A stretch of DNA of 64,000 bases from Tamarix chinensis (Eukaryota; Streptophyta; Magnoliopsida; Caryophyllales; Tamaricaceae): the NCBI GenBank assembly GCA_030549775.1, contig CM060174.1, positions 51,462,707 through 51,526,706 on the forward strand, written 5' to 3'. The notes below the pieces were generated by a model. That model had not been told where the DNA came from and searched no databases. It worked only from the letters and a program-made list of their open reading frames with translations. Positions 34,786 to 47,225 of the stretch are shown piece by piece (within the stretch, counting starts at the first letter, position 1; the number at the start of each line of letters is the position of its first letter). A program made the translations under genes and the position numbers.

Positions 34786-36410
34786 TTTATAAAAAATCTA
34801 AATAAATCAGTAAAATTGGGGTTAAAATGGGAACTAAAGACCATTATTACAACCAAGTGTTTTTTAATAATAGTGCCATCAAAACCCTAAAAACCCCAAA
34901 CTAAATGATGATAAGACATTAATAAAAACCCTAAATATGTATTAATTAGCATCAAATGAGTGATTTAATAATGGTTTTACACAAAAATATATTCTTAGAA
35001 CGTAACAAAATCCTAATTGATTTAATCTATGAGTACGTAGTACTAATTAAAACCCTAATTATATTTTATTATGCATTAAATATGTCATTTACTAATGTTG
35101 TTATATAATAACAATTGTAAAAACATATTCTTAATAATGGTTATAATGAAAATAGTTACTAAAACACCTAAAAGAAATTAATCCATTAGGGTTTTAACTT
35201 AAAACCTTTATTAAAGCTAGTTTTAATAATTTTTTTTGGTTAGAAAATTTATTAAAGACTTATTATTATTTTTTATTTTAAAATTTACAATTTTTTTACA
35301 GCCCACATATATAGTTGTATATTCGACACCAAATATTTAATGTGTAAAACAACACCAATTCCTCACAAATGATAAAAGTATACGTGATAAAGGTGCATCT
35401 TAGTACATTAGGCATACCTAAGAATCAAAATTAGTGTGTATACCTCAAGTTAGTAGCTTATCACTCCAACGTAAAAGTCCATAGATCATAAAACCTAAAT
35501 ACCAATATTTTATAAACACTTGCATGCATGTGCATGTAAACTTGAGATACAAATCACATTGATGACCAAAAGACATAGATGAGATACAAACTTGAACATG
35601 TATTTACATCCCTAATATTGAGAATTTTATTACATGAACTTGGTTCATAGATCTCTAGCTTCATTAACTTCATTATCTGTGTATTTTTGGCCTCGTGCAT
35701 ATCCACCACTAAAAAAAATTGATACATTTTAATAATTTAGTTAGTAATTATTTTAAGTATCAAATATATATTTCATGATTCATTAATGAAAAAATATGTA
35801 AAACTAAACATAAATGGCTTCGATCTATATTCGCATATCTCTTTTAGAGTATAGGATTTAATGCTCTAAAAATATAGTATCCACAATCATTTTCGTTCAA
35901 CTATTGTGGACATTGTTAAATGATTTTAGTTAGCTTTTAAAACTATTAGATATTAATTAGAGTTGAAACAAAATACAAAATATTAGTCTTTCTCCATACC
36001 ATTAAAGGTTCGTATTCAAGACTCCTTAAGTTAGGATACCATTACCACCTGTCCTCATATATTCCATATATAGTGCCAAAATAAATAGAGTTGAAACACA
36101 ACATTGAAACTATGTGTACCTAAAAGAAATAGAGTAGAATTTATACATAAATAAGCTAATAAAGGAAGAATTAATATGTATACTAACATTTTAATTAAAT
36201 ACTTTCCTTTCAAACAAGTGATGGCAAAATAAACAAAATATGTTTGAAATAACTCAAACACATAAACATTATTTTGATCAAGACGACGTAAAAAACCCAA
36301 TGTAAAATTATGAGGTAAGGCTTGAGATAAATCTTGTTGTTGTACCCTTTTCTTAAGATGTGATCCGCTAGATGGTTTATGTACCTACCCTCACTTATTG
36401 TAGTATCATC
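34786..36410. other. Unassigned AT-rich sequence, no gene recognised
   Basis: Repeated AAACCCTAA words and poly-A/T runs. The short frame at 36055-36300 has no recognisable content. It lies between the broken end of C-2 and the 3' end of C-3, so it may be an older repeat that both adjoin. Confidence 0.4.
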
Positions 36411-36522
36411 GGATAAACCCTCAATTTATGAACTAGAAAATTTCATTTTATAGACAATGCTAAAGCATTTGAAAAAAAATTGAGGAATGTTACTACCACA
36501 TCAACTATGAAAGAGGTGTAAT
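36411..36522 (-). mobile_element. Family C LTR (copy C-3), 3' end
   Basis: The minus strand reads GATGTGGTAGTAACATTCC, then ends AAATTGAGGGTTTATCC. This matches the order at the 3' ends of C-4 (GATATGGTGGTAAC ... AGAGGTGTTACA) and C-5. It is interrupted by A-2, which duplicated GTAAT, and continues at 41144. Confidence 0.65.
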
Positions 36523-37551
36523 TGAAATGCCCCGAAAATTTCTAATTGTATAAACTACATTTAAAGGATATTTATTCTAAGAATTATTTAAATAAATTAT
36601 TTTTAAATTGAATTAATTAAGGCAAATCAAGAAGAAATTTATAAGTATTTTTATTAGAAGAGAATTTGGGTATTTTAGCTAATTAAGCATTTTATTTTAG
36701 AAATTAATTAAATAAATTATTTTATTTAAAATAAGAATGAGAAAATAGTTTTAAATTAATAATAATTTTATAAATAAATTAAATGGATAAATTTAGTGTG
36801 TTTTGCTAATTAAAATGGAAATTATGAAAAATCTTTTAAAAATCCTAATTTAGCCTAAAAAGGGATTTAAATATTATCTTATTTAAATATTATTATTTTT
36901 AAATATCCCAAATATTTTAGTTAACTTAAATACCAAAACTAATTATTTTTCCCCTTTTCCTTTTTCCTTTCTTTCTTTCTTTTTCTTTCTTTTTCTTTTT
37001 TCCTTTCCTTCCCGTTTGGGCCTACCCCTCCCGCAGCCCAGTTTTTCCCCGCCCTCCTTCCTTCGGTGCGGCCCAGCCCAGCCCGCGCAGCCAATTCTCC
37101 CTCCTTCTTCCTCCCGCGCCGCGTTTTGTGTTTGTGTCTACCTGGGCGCTGCGTTTCATCCTACCGTTTTAATAACAACGCCTGAACCGCCGGTCTTCCT
37201 CCCTTTTTCTTTCTTTCTTCCCCGCAAACCGGACCAGCCCCCCATCTCCTTCTTTCTTCTTCCTCCTCTCTCCTCCGTCGCCGCAGCCTGCAACTCCCAG
37301 CCCGAAAATGGCGGCGCCGGCCACGACGAATTTGACCGACCGATTCACCCTTCTTTTTCTTCCTCCTGACTCGCACATTGACTTGGAACGATCAATTATC
37401 CTCAACTCTCGCTCGTTCCTTCTCTTTTGGCTCGCAAAATTTTGGCCCTGACCCAAATGATCGACGGTCGATTCCTGCCACCGGCCACCATAACCCTAGC
37501 ATACAATACCACCCAGGCGACCCCCAAAACCCTAATAACCCATCTAAACTC

Positions 37552-37559
37552 TATATATA
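37552..37559 (+). promoter_or_regulatory. TATA box of A-2 LTR
   Basis: TATATATA in AAACTCTATATATATCCTAG, aligned with the A-1 box. Confidence 0.75.
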
Positions 37560-38883
37560 TCCTAGTTATGGATGTTTTTGAAATCTTTTCTTTCCCGAAA
37601 CCCTAAGTGAGAAACCCAGCTACCGTCGATTCAGACGCCCCGTCCGCCGTCGATAGTCAACCTCAGCGTCACCTCTACATTCCAAACTCTTCCCTGAAAC
37701 TCCATCTAGCGAACTAAACCATTCTAAACCTTCGATTCTTCTTGCACGGGCCTCCATAACCGTGCAAAGTTTGCTATCCATTTAGCCAGAATTTCTACCC
37801 CGAAACCTTAAGCCACCATCCGCCGCCACATTCTCCACTTCTACCACCATTTAAACCACCCAATATCTCCTTATAAGTCTCCTCCATCGAACTATAAGCT
37901 TATTTTATTTTTCACCTTTCCCCTTCCCTCTTTTTCTTCTCTTTTACCCCTCTTAGATCCATTTTTCGACCACCTCCGGGAACCACCGCCGGTTCCACCT
38001 ACATCCTCCAACTCAAGGTGATGCCATAGACATGTTAAGTACTTAGTTTCGAATTATTTATAATTATTCTAATTTTAGCCAAAATTTTAGTATTAATTCA
38101 ACTTTAATTATTATTATTATAATTATTATTATTAGTAATATTGACTGTATTCTAATTTCTAAATTTTGGTTATAGGTCTGGGAGTATTATTGAGTAAGAT
38201 ACAATAATTATCTCGGCCTTTACCTATTTGCTTAGATTTTTACATAATTGATGTTATTATTAATAATATTTATAATAATAATATTATTAGTATAATTACT
38301 TGGTTGATACTTTGATTATTACTGGAAGAACAAAGGCCTTAAATTTTAATTATGCCTCGCATTTATAAAATTTATTAACATTATTAACATTTTTCAACAT
38401 TATTTTGATTATATTACCATTATTACCTTTATTAAAATATAATATAAGTATATATATACATTATTAATTTTATTGTCACAATTCTGAATAATATTATTTT
38501 TATCATTGTGGGAAGGTTAGAAATCCAACTTTTAATTTTAAGAATTTTGATATCATTAATATCTAATATTTTGTTTATAAAAAGTATCATTAATATTATT
38601 GTACTTTATTTATATTACTAATTATTTTTATTACTATTATTCTTATTATTGTTATTATTATCATCATCATAGTTATGTTATTATTAAATCTATTTTGGGA
38701 GAAGGGTAGAAACCCTTAGTTTATCACCTTTTCAAAAGAAAATAAGTGAATTAATTATATTAGTTCCTATAGTTAATTATTGAATAGTAAAATGTCATCC
38801 TAAAACCAAACCTCGAAATAAGTTAGAATTATATAAGAGAGTCTAATTCTAGTATGCTTTGATATAATAGGAACCCAATCAAA

Positions 38884-38957
38884 ACCCTAAGGAGGCGTAG
38901 GAGCGTGCTCCAAGACCGGTGTCGTTTTAGGTAAGGAGTTCTAAGGCCTTTTATGTG
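38884..38957 (+). other. Conserved block of family A in A-2
   Basis: CCCTAAGGAGGCGTAGGAGC, GTGCTCCAAGACCGGTGTCG, TTTTAGGTAAGG, CTAAGGCCTTTTATGTGC. Contains the perfect inverted repeat GGAGC-GT-GCTCC. Confidence 0.8.
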
Positions 38958-40132
38958 CTTATGTATATTATGTGTTTCGCATGTTATGTATCTATTGTTT
39001 GTTATTATTAAATATTTTATATGTGGTATGACTTGGAGTTGAAGAATGTTGTGCATGGTATGTGTATTAATTATGTATGATGATATGTGTTGTGTATGTG
39101 AGGAAGTCGATGTGGTTTGTGTGAGAGGAAGGATTAAAAAGGAGGATGGGGAAAGAATTTGATTAAGGGAAGTGAGTTAACCTAATTTTATGGTTTTATA
39201 AGGAATAATCTAATGTATGATTTTATGTGTGAAAGAGCAGAATTTATGGTTTGTTTGGGAGAATCTAATTTAGGATGTTATTTGGGAGAATGTAATTTAT
39301 AATATTATATGGGAGAATTTAAGTTATGATTTGATTGGGAGAGTTAATTTATAATTTGTTTGGGAGAATCTAATTCATGATGTTATTTGGGAAAATGTAA
39401 TTTATGATATTATATGGGGGAATCTAATTTATGATTTGCTTGGGGGAATTCAATTTATGGTTTTCCTTGGGAGATTCTAAATTATGATTTTATGTGGAAG
39501 AATCTATATGGTTTGAATTTAGGGTTGGTATGGACAAATCTTTGGGTCTTATATGGTTTGAATTTAGGGTTTTGTATAACAGAATCTAGGGTTTACCTGG
39601 TGGTATTAATGGATGTATGTTGGTATTAGGGTTTGTATGATGATATTAAGGTTTGTATGGTGGTAATTATAGTTGTATGGTGGTATTAGGATTTACATAT
39701 GGTGATATTGATGGTTGTATGGTGGTATTAGGGTTTGCATGGTTGTGTGTAGGGCTTCCCATGGAATTTTAGGGTTTACATGAAAAAGGTTCGAAGGTTT
39801 GCATGGAAAGATTAGTGTTTGCATGGAAGTGAAATTACGTGTGAAAAGTTGATTTGGGATGTAAGGGAGGAAGTAGAAGAGTTATTTGGGTGTTTGAATG
39901 TTTTGGGTGAAAAATAATACGTAAGACATTATAAGGGTATGGAGGTGACTGAATTAGGGTTTGGAGTGATTGACTATGGTTGTGGGGGTCAATTAGGGTA
40001 TGTGGTGTTTGATTAGGGTCTTTTTGTTATCATGTGTATGTGGTGATAAAGTTTAATTATGATGGTGAAAGCCTTTGAATAAGATACTTAAGACACTAAT
40101 CATTTAAAGTGGAAGATTGTTGAGACAGGACC

Positions 40133-40270
40133 AACCGATCCACCGGTTCGGAATAGTGGTTAGGGTTTTTACCCTATGTGCGACCGATCCATCGGTTATA
40201 ATAGTGGTTAGGACATGATGTCCTATGTGTGACCGATCCACCGGTTATAATAGTGGGGGTTCCCGAGCTC
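40133..40270 (+). repeat. Two-hairpin tandem array 1 of A-2
   Basis: Three 49-bp-type units with second stems TAGGGT/ACCCTA and TAGGAC/GTCCTA, the last ending in GGGGGTTCCCGAGCTC as in A-1. One unit fewer than A-1. Confidence 0.9.
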
Positions 40271-40339
40271 AACAGTCAAAAACCAGAATGCTTAAAAGAT
40301 ACTAATTACTTACAGTGGAATACCATGCGAGCTAGAGCC

Positions 40340-40470
40340 AACCGATCCACCGATTAGGAATAGTGGTTAGGACGCGTAGTCCTATGTGTCTCCGATCCAC
40401 CGGCTATAATAGTGGTTAGGGTATGATACCCTATGTGCCTCCGATCCACCGGCTATAATAGTGGGGGCTT
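40340..40470 (+). repeat. Two-hairpin tandem array 2 of A-2
   Basis: Three units with second stems TAGGAC/GTCCTA (loop GCGTA) and TAGGGT/ACCCTA (loop ATGAT), ending in GGGGGCTTCCG. Same order as in A-1. Confidence 0.9.
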
Positions 40471-40995
40471 CCGTACTCGCATGGATTGATAAAAGGCATG
40501 GCGTGAATTGAATTATGATAAGAGATCAATTAAATGATTAATCCGGATTATTGGGCCTTTGTACTTTTACCTGGTTGATCTTATGTATTTATGAATATGC
40601 TCTTTTACGTCCTGCATGATTTATGTATTTATGTGTTGGCCTTAGTGATCAAGTCACCTTACTCAGTACTGGACCCGTACTGATACTACCTTAGTTGATG
40701 GGTCATGTGATGATCCACTGATGGTGGGGAGCAGACCTCTTGTGCAGGTTTAAGATCAGAGACTGTTTTGGGGTGGCAGGCCTGACTTGAGTGAGTAGGC
40801 AATCTGGAATTTGATCCATCAGATTTTATCTTGTTTAAATGTATTTCTATTTGGAAGTTACAAGTCTTATTTGAAACTTCAAGGGTATTGTAATTAACTC
40901 TTAATTTCTCGTACTCTGATTTTGTTGTATGATCTTTCGAATCCTTTTATGAATTTTTAATTTGAATTTAACGTAAATCTTTTCTTTAGCCTTAG

Positions 40996-41041
40996 CACTT
41001 GGTACTGGAACGGTTGGAGAGAACTGGTCTGGTACTAAGTG
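40996..41041 (+). other. Conserved 3'-proximal stem-loop of A-2
   Basis: CACTTGGTAC (40996-41005) pairs with GTACTAAGTG (41032-41041), one G·T pair, loop 26 nt. Confidence 0.8.
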
Positions 41042-41749
41042 TGGCGGTAACATTCCCAGAATTCACAGGTTTTAAGTATTTCTATTTTAATTGCTTCCGC
41101 TTTTCAAAAAAAAAAGTAGTGAATTTTGGGGTGTTACAGTAATGATCACCTAACTCCTGCATAATGCAAGGCAAAATGGAACAATAAACAAAAAGATGCA
41201 TGCTCACATTATTAACCTAATAGTACATGATGATAAATTTTAGAACAATAATATAGATAGAAGGAGTATTAGTGTTTATAATTCAAAATATAGGGAATCA
41301 AAGCCAAGAGTCTAAATAACTAGAAGAATAAAAACATCCCAACGCAATAGGAAAAACACCTTTATTCGATTAGCCTAACTCTTAAACATAAATATATATA
41401 TCAAACCCTAAGAAATGGCTAGTTACCGGTTCATGTCATCACCCTTGGCGTACTCTAACTAAGAGTCACACCCCCATAAATCATCCTTTACTTCCCGAAC
41501 AAGAAGCCGGATCATCACAGTGACAACAAAAGTGTTGTATATGTACGGTGAAGCGTTGGTAAAATATACTACCTAAAACATAGTAAGGCTCATACAACAC
41601 ATCGAAGTCACATAATAGCATAGTGATAAGAATACCAATATAAATCTACCCTTTAGCTCATTGAAGTATTATAATAAGGCATACTTACATGGAAATCATG
41701 GAAGAATAGTTAATACGGGAAGTGCGATAAAATTCGTAAACTAGTTATT

Positions 41750-41809
41750 AAAATAGTTTGTTCAACCACACCCAAATCTCCACCATGAACAAAAATCATG
41801 GAGGGAAAA

Positions 41810-41841
<32 letters not shown>

Positions 41842-42130
41842 GGATACCACACCCACCACCTGAGGCCATGATACATCAAAAGGGCTTTTCTCTAGGGATA
41901 ACACATCCACCACACATCGAGTGCACGAACCGCAAGAGCTATTACAAATCGAGAAATCACACCCACCACATGTGGTTGAAGTACATCATGGGGGCTTGTA
42001 CTAAGATACCTCACCCACCACATATTGAATTCCTCTATCACAAGCGTTAAAAGGTTAGCATACCACAACCACCTAAGTAATGGATAATATGAAGTGCCAG
42101 GGGGCTTGTACATACGATACCTCACCCATC
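41750..42130 (-). repeat. Family C tandem units in C-3
   Basis: On the minus strand GGTGGGTGTGGTATCCC, GGTGGGTGAGGTATC and GTACAAGCCCCC(T/A) words recur in units of about 80-110 bp. They match 16490-16800 and 59540-59640. Confidence 0.75.
41811..41836 (+). repeat. (CA)13 microsatellite
   Basis: Thirteen perfect CA repeats inside a C-3 tandem unit. Confidence 0.97.
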
Positions 42131-42189
42131 CGTGTTAGACACTGATGCCATGTTAGCCTTCCACATTATAATCCTCTACCTCAAAGATA

Positions 42190-42211
42190 CATATATATAT
42201 ATATATATATA
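42190..42211 (+). repeat. (AT)n microsatellite
   Basis: About eleven AT dinucleotides. Confidence 0.95.
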
Positions 42212-43725
42212 CCCCTACCAACTGCAATTAGGTAGTGAAGGAAATAGTTATTAAGTGACATATATAAACCATAGGTGACCCGTCCACTAACTCCCGGTCA
42301 ACTACCTCGAGAGTTAGGGAAAAATGCTTGAATGACATCTTATTCTGTTATTATACATTTTCAAGTGATATCACAAATCACATATAAAGTCCATAAAAAA
42401 TAATAATTAGGTGTTTCTAAGTGATAACACCAAACACATCACAAGCATAAAAGCTACCAATTGGGCGATTCCAAGTGATAACACTAAACATGATTAAATT
42501 CCATTATTAACCAAATTGGGTGTTTAGAGATGACACCAAACGTAACTAATTAAACCCTAATTATCATCATTATAACTCTTATTAATTATAGGGCAATCGT
42601 ACTTGAATCATAACTTAAATGTTGTAAACACATGGAGATATTAACCCAATAGGCCTAAAAGACTATCAACAAATAACAAGTAAACTGATTGGCATACAAC
42701 CAGCCTAGTTGATTAGTCCCTAGGACCTATCAACTGGTCAAGTCTTACCAGACTTGAACCTAAAAATAACACTACAAGACTAGTCACTTGGTTAGTTCCA
42801 CAAATTAACAGTTCATAGAAAATCGGTTATTGGGACTGGTCCAACCTGATGATTGGTATAAGTAGAGACTAGACCACTTTGATTATAGGGCCACTAGTTG
42901 CTAGGTTTGGTGAACCAATTATCTATTTATAGGAACCAGTTGACTATTCATCGGAATAATGGACTGATTCCCAAACTGTGTGACTGCTCTCATAACAAGT
43001 CGACGAGTTTAACGAACTCATTAACTTGTTTGGGTAAAACATCCCCTAAAATTACAATACACACCCAAAATTTACCAAACTTTACCATATTAAACTTATC
43101 ATGTTTTTACGTCATGAAACACACAAAAAGACATGATACACCTATAGAATTACATGGATATATGATAATTTAGGCATTTGAATGAATCATACAAAAATTG
43201 ACAATTCATACATAGAGTCATAGAAATCTAACAATGATTAACTTTAGGAAGAAATTCTGCCACATGCGCAAACTCTAGAATACAATAATACCATGTTCAA
43301 ACAAAACACACCAAGAACATAAAACCTTAATAAGAAATAATACATCATTCATATTGAAGATAAGAATGCCTTACCTTAAACCAATTCTTCTAACACAAAA
43401 CTCCTACTTGATAGATATTTAATAGGACCTTAATTTATAAGAGAATCAAAGTTAAAACCATTAAAATCCCTTTCAAAAATCCATTAAGAATCAAGTATTA
43501 ATCAAAATAAGAAAATAATAAAGAAGAAAAAATCGTAGCCCAACCTTTTTTTCTCAAAAATAGAATTCCAAGGAAAGAAATTAAAATCTTCAACCTTTCT
43601 AAAAGCTTAATCCCACCTTGCTTAAGAGAAACCATAGAGAACTAAAGCTACTATTAGAAGAAGAAGAAAAGGTAGACAATGCTTGACCGAAGAAGGAAGG
43701 AAGCCAGAACAACCCTCTACTCTTA

Positions 43726-43732
43726 TTATATA
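43726..43732 (-). promoter_or_regulatory. TATA box of C-3 LTR
   Basis: The minus strand reads CTCTATATAATAAGAGTAG ahead of a CT-rich leader, at the same relative place as in C-1. Confidence 0.55.
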
Positions 43733-44492
43733 GAGAAAAGCAAGCGAAAGAATAAAGGAATGCTTAATACTTGGAAATTTCCACCGTGAAAAGGGAGAAG
43801 AGATCAAGAACAATAGGCGAGTAGTGAAAATAGATCAGGAATGGAGGGTATAGAGTGAGGTATAATATAAATTCATAGAGGAGGGAGAGAGAGAGAGAGG
43901 ACTAATATGGTTGGGTATGGGCAACCAAGAGGTAAAGACATAGATAATGTGGTAATGGCAGCCTAGAAAAGTTAAGAAAGGAAATGACAATATGCTGGTG
44001 GATTAGGGAATGGGTACACAAAGTAAACCATGTAGCCCAAATAACAGAAGAGAAAGGGATATGTGAAGGAGAAAAGAGAAGGTGAGGCATATCTCAAAAG
44101 TACTTTTTGGAAAATTGTAGCTAAATAAAATCATAGAATAATCTAGATAATGTGAAAATAATTCTAAAGTGCTGAAATATGTTTATTAGTAAAAATAGAC
44201 TCTAATTAGAAGTTTTCATTAACATTTTAAAGGGATTCAAATCAAAAATACGAAATGGATTTGAAATCGTAGGATAATCAGTCAATCAGATTGGGTAAAC
44301 TAGTCGACTATTTATTAAGAGTAAAATTGTTAATCTCTAAGGGTATAAGTCGATTGCTTAGTCAAACCAGTCAATAGATAAACTTGAAATTCACATTTTT
44401 ATTAAAATTTCAAGCCCATTCCAATACCAAACTAATTTATTTTATATCAATATAATTTTAAACATAGTTTGATAGATTTTAATATAGGGTAT

Positions 44493-45927
44493 TGATATGA
44501 GTTGACTTGTGTGGATTAAAAGGCCCTAGGAATGTAATTTTGGTGTATGATGTTTGTTGTATTTGGAAGTAATAGGGTGTATTCCTAACCATTTTTCCTC
44601 CATTTGAGCTTTCTTATAACTCACATGAACTTTATCTAAAAAGAGCCTAAATATCTTATAAAATAAGAGTCAAACTCGTACTCTCATGTAAACTCACAAG
44701 CTTGGATGCCTTTACTCAACTCAGTTGCAATGCATGTGTAGGTGCGGTATAAGGAGAAGCCCTAACTTAGTAGAGTCAAGAAATATTTAGACCCTACCAA
44801 GACTATGGAATTACTCCCAATAGAATTGTTTATGCATGTCACAATCAACAACATACTCGGCCAAAAAGGAAAATATCAAAATCCCCCTTTTTAGCTATTC
44901 ACTAGGATACCATTGGAGGGTGCAAACATCTGAAGTAGCACTAATTGACATCTATCCCAATTTTCATTTGTTGCACCATGTAACACCCATTGGTTAAAAC
45001 CAATGAGAAACAAGGAGGAAAATCAAGAATCAAAAATTGAGAGTTAAAGAGATGAAATTTTAAAGGAGAAGAGTGTCAATGAGCTATGTTGAGTGAGGAA
45101 GAAGAAGGAGAGATTAGGCTAAATATGGGTTGGATTACCTTGGTCTACACATTCCCTTCCCTTCTTCATCTTTACTATTTAATTTAGATTGGATTAATGA
45201 AATTTAACATGAGCTATATTTCTCAGTTGGAGGTGGATCCATTGATCATTTTATTATAATATGTGACACTGTAGTTACGTTTAGTTTATTTGATATTTCA
45301 TTTCATTGATCATTGATTTGTTGTAGTGTTGAATGTCGGCTGCATTAGGCACTCCTATGAATTCTATATTAACTGTCATAGTAAGTAGACCTAACGATGG
45401 TAAATAGTGAAAGGTTAGTACTAAAAAGTCGATATGGCCTTGCCATTAATCCTTTAAAGCTCATTGAGTGACATTGCCATAGCCCATACACCGTGATGGA
45501 GATGGTCTAAGAGTATACTTCACCACTGAGTGAAGTCTAGTGAGTCAAGAAGGATTAATATCATCTAATCTTGATAGGTTGTGAGCTGTCATGAGATGCA
45601 TGCCTTTGGTAATAAGTGATCTCCCTCTTATGAATTCATCCCTTGAATTTTCTTTTTATCTATCCCATGATGGTATTTACAAACTCTTAGCGATCATTTA
45701 CTTCATTAAAATTTTATTATTATTTCTATAACCCTACCAATATTTTGCATTATAGTTTAATTCTATAGTAAACTTAACTTTAGTAATGTGTATTTCAATA
45801 GATCCCTGAGGGAATGATACTCACTTATTACTTTATTACTTAAATTGACCATGTATACTTGCAAGATTATGTTGTTTTGCATTTATTTCATTACCCTATC
45901 AAGCATTGTTGACTCGAGTACACACCA
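44493..45927 (+). mobile_element. Athila 5' LTR
   Basis: Matches 55899-57013 as a direct repeat. Shared words include CACATGAACTTTATCTAAAA (44621 and 56028), TGGATGCCTTTACTCAACT/TAGATGCCTTTACTCAACT and TTGCAATGCATGT. It ends ACACACCA just before the primer-binding site. Confidence 0.85.
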
Positions 45928-45933
45928 AATTTT

Positions 45934-45950
45934 TGGTGCCATTGTTGGAA
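45934..45950 (+). other. Athila primer-binding site, tRNA-Asp type, decayed
   Basis: TGGTGCCATTGTTGGAA after ACACCAAATTTT. The typical Athila site is TGGCGCCGTTGCCGGGG. All six differences are C-to-T or G-to-A. Confidence 0.85.
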
Positions 45951-46330
45951 ATTTTGTTTTAGAAGTGGTACATAATAGACAAAAGAATACCGTGGAAGTC
46001 TTAGTATAGAACAAACATTAGAGTTTCATAATTTTTATTTTATTTTATTTTTGTATGATTAACCTCTATATGAATAAAACTAATTAGAGCACCCTATTTT
46101 TAGCTGATCTATAAATTGAGTGAACCCTAAGCAGGAATCATGCACCCCTATGCACTCATTAGCAACAATATCAAAGGGAGGAATCAAATTAAAAAAAATT
46201 CTAGCAACATGAGTCATGTAGGCCAAAAACATCATGAGAATGGTAACAAAAAATTGCCATGGACACAAAAAAACTAGAGGAAAGGACTCCTAATAATCTT
46301 ACCCCCTTAACCTAACATTAACCCTATAGG

Positions 46331-47225
46331 AATGCAAGCTTATCCCAAAGGTGATGATCGCAACTGAGCTATTCGAGATTATACTGTGTCAATCCAAGAC
46401 CTCCTTAACCCTACCGTAACCCATATAGAAATTGAAGCCCTTCATTTTCAACTTAAACCTATTATGTCCCACATGCTACAAAATATAAGATAATTTAGTG
46501 GTCAACCAACTAAAAACCCTCACGTTCATCTTAGAGCTTTTATGGAAGTTAGTGATACCTTCAAAATTCAAGGAGTTCCAAAAAGCTTCCTATAACTTCA
46601 GTTATTCCTTTATTCCGTGAGATATCATCCTAGGGAGTGGTTGTCTTCACTACCAACTGGTTCAATTACCTCATGGGATAACTTACTATAAAAATTCCTC
46701 ATGTGTTATTTTCCTCTAAACAAAAATGTTAAACTCAAACATAGCATTTTTGTAAGAAGATGATGAAACACTTCATGATGCATGGGAGAGGTTTAAGGAA
46801 TGATTACGAAAAATGTCCAAACCATAGAATCCATCATTGGTTGTGAATAAAGATAGTCTATCAATGACTAAACGCTCTAACACAAAACTTAGTGGATGCC
46901 TCAACTAATTGAGCCCTGCTAAGCAAAACATATGATCAAGCCTATAAGATGATTGAGACCATAACTTGCAGCAACTAGTAGTGGGGTAGTGCCAGGAGTA
47001 TCCACAATGTGAAAGTAGTAGGAGCATTTAAAGTATATGCTATCACAACCCTAAGAGCAAAGGTATCATCTATAGCTAGCTTATTAAAAATATTGCTCCC
47101 ACTATCTCGCAGGTATAGAGAGTAGAATAACACCCTACCAATTTAGTAGCCGTTGTATCATGCATGTATAATAGAGAAGGCCATTTGTTCAAGAAATGTC
47201 CAATAAATCTAATCTCAGTAAATTA
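46331..47225 (+). pseudogene. Athila gag, decayed
   Basis: Opens with ATG at 46331 (MQAYPKGDDRN, then a stop). The retrotransposon gag core follows in broken frames: FSGQPTKNPHVHLRAFMEVS at about 46497-46557, then REWLSSLPTGSITSWDNLL (46628-46690), KFLMCYFPLNKNVKLK and VDASTN..LLSKTYDQAYKM (about 46890-46950). A zinc-knuckle relic reads CMYNREGHLFKKC at about 47161-47200, where the second cysteine is Asn. Gag would form the particle that carries the RNA. This copy has stops in every segment. Confidence 0.8.

Larger units (their letters stand above)
36523..41138 (+). mobile_element. Solo LTR, family A (copy A-2), 4.62 kb
   Basis: Starts TGAAATGCCCCGAAAA, ends TTTTGGGGTGTTACA, with the 5-bp duplication GTAAT at 36518-36522 and 41139-41143. 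It is colinear with A-1 along the whole length: AT-rich start, CT-rich tract, CpG-rich part, TATA box, intron-like segment (38018-38175), TTA-rich part, conserved block, tandem repeats (39180-39780), hairpin arrays and the 3' stem-loop. No coding region. A-1 and A-2 are the youngest-looking family A copies because CG dinucleotides are still frequent. Confidence 0.88.
41144..44492 (-). mobile_element. Family C LTR (copy C-3), main part
   Basis: Continuation of C-3 after A-2. Read on the minus strand from 44492: start AATACCCTATATTAAAATC, motif cluster (44390-44270), TATA box (43732-43726), leader with AAGGTAAGGCATTCTTATC at about 43378-43360 (compare GGTAAGACATACTTATC in C-2), a second motif cluster (43040-42680), GTGATTTGTGATATCACTTG (about 42380-42360) and the tandem units (42130-41750). 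The Athila element begins directly at 44493, in or beside the first bases of this LTR. Confidence 0.75.
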
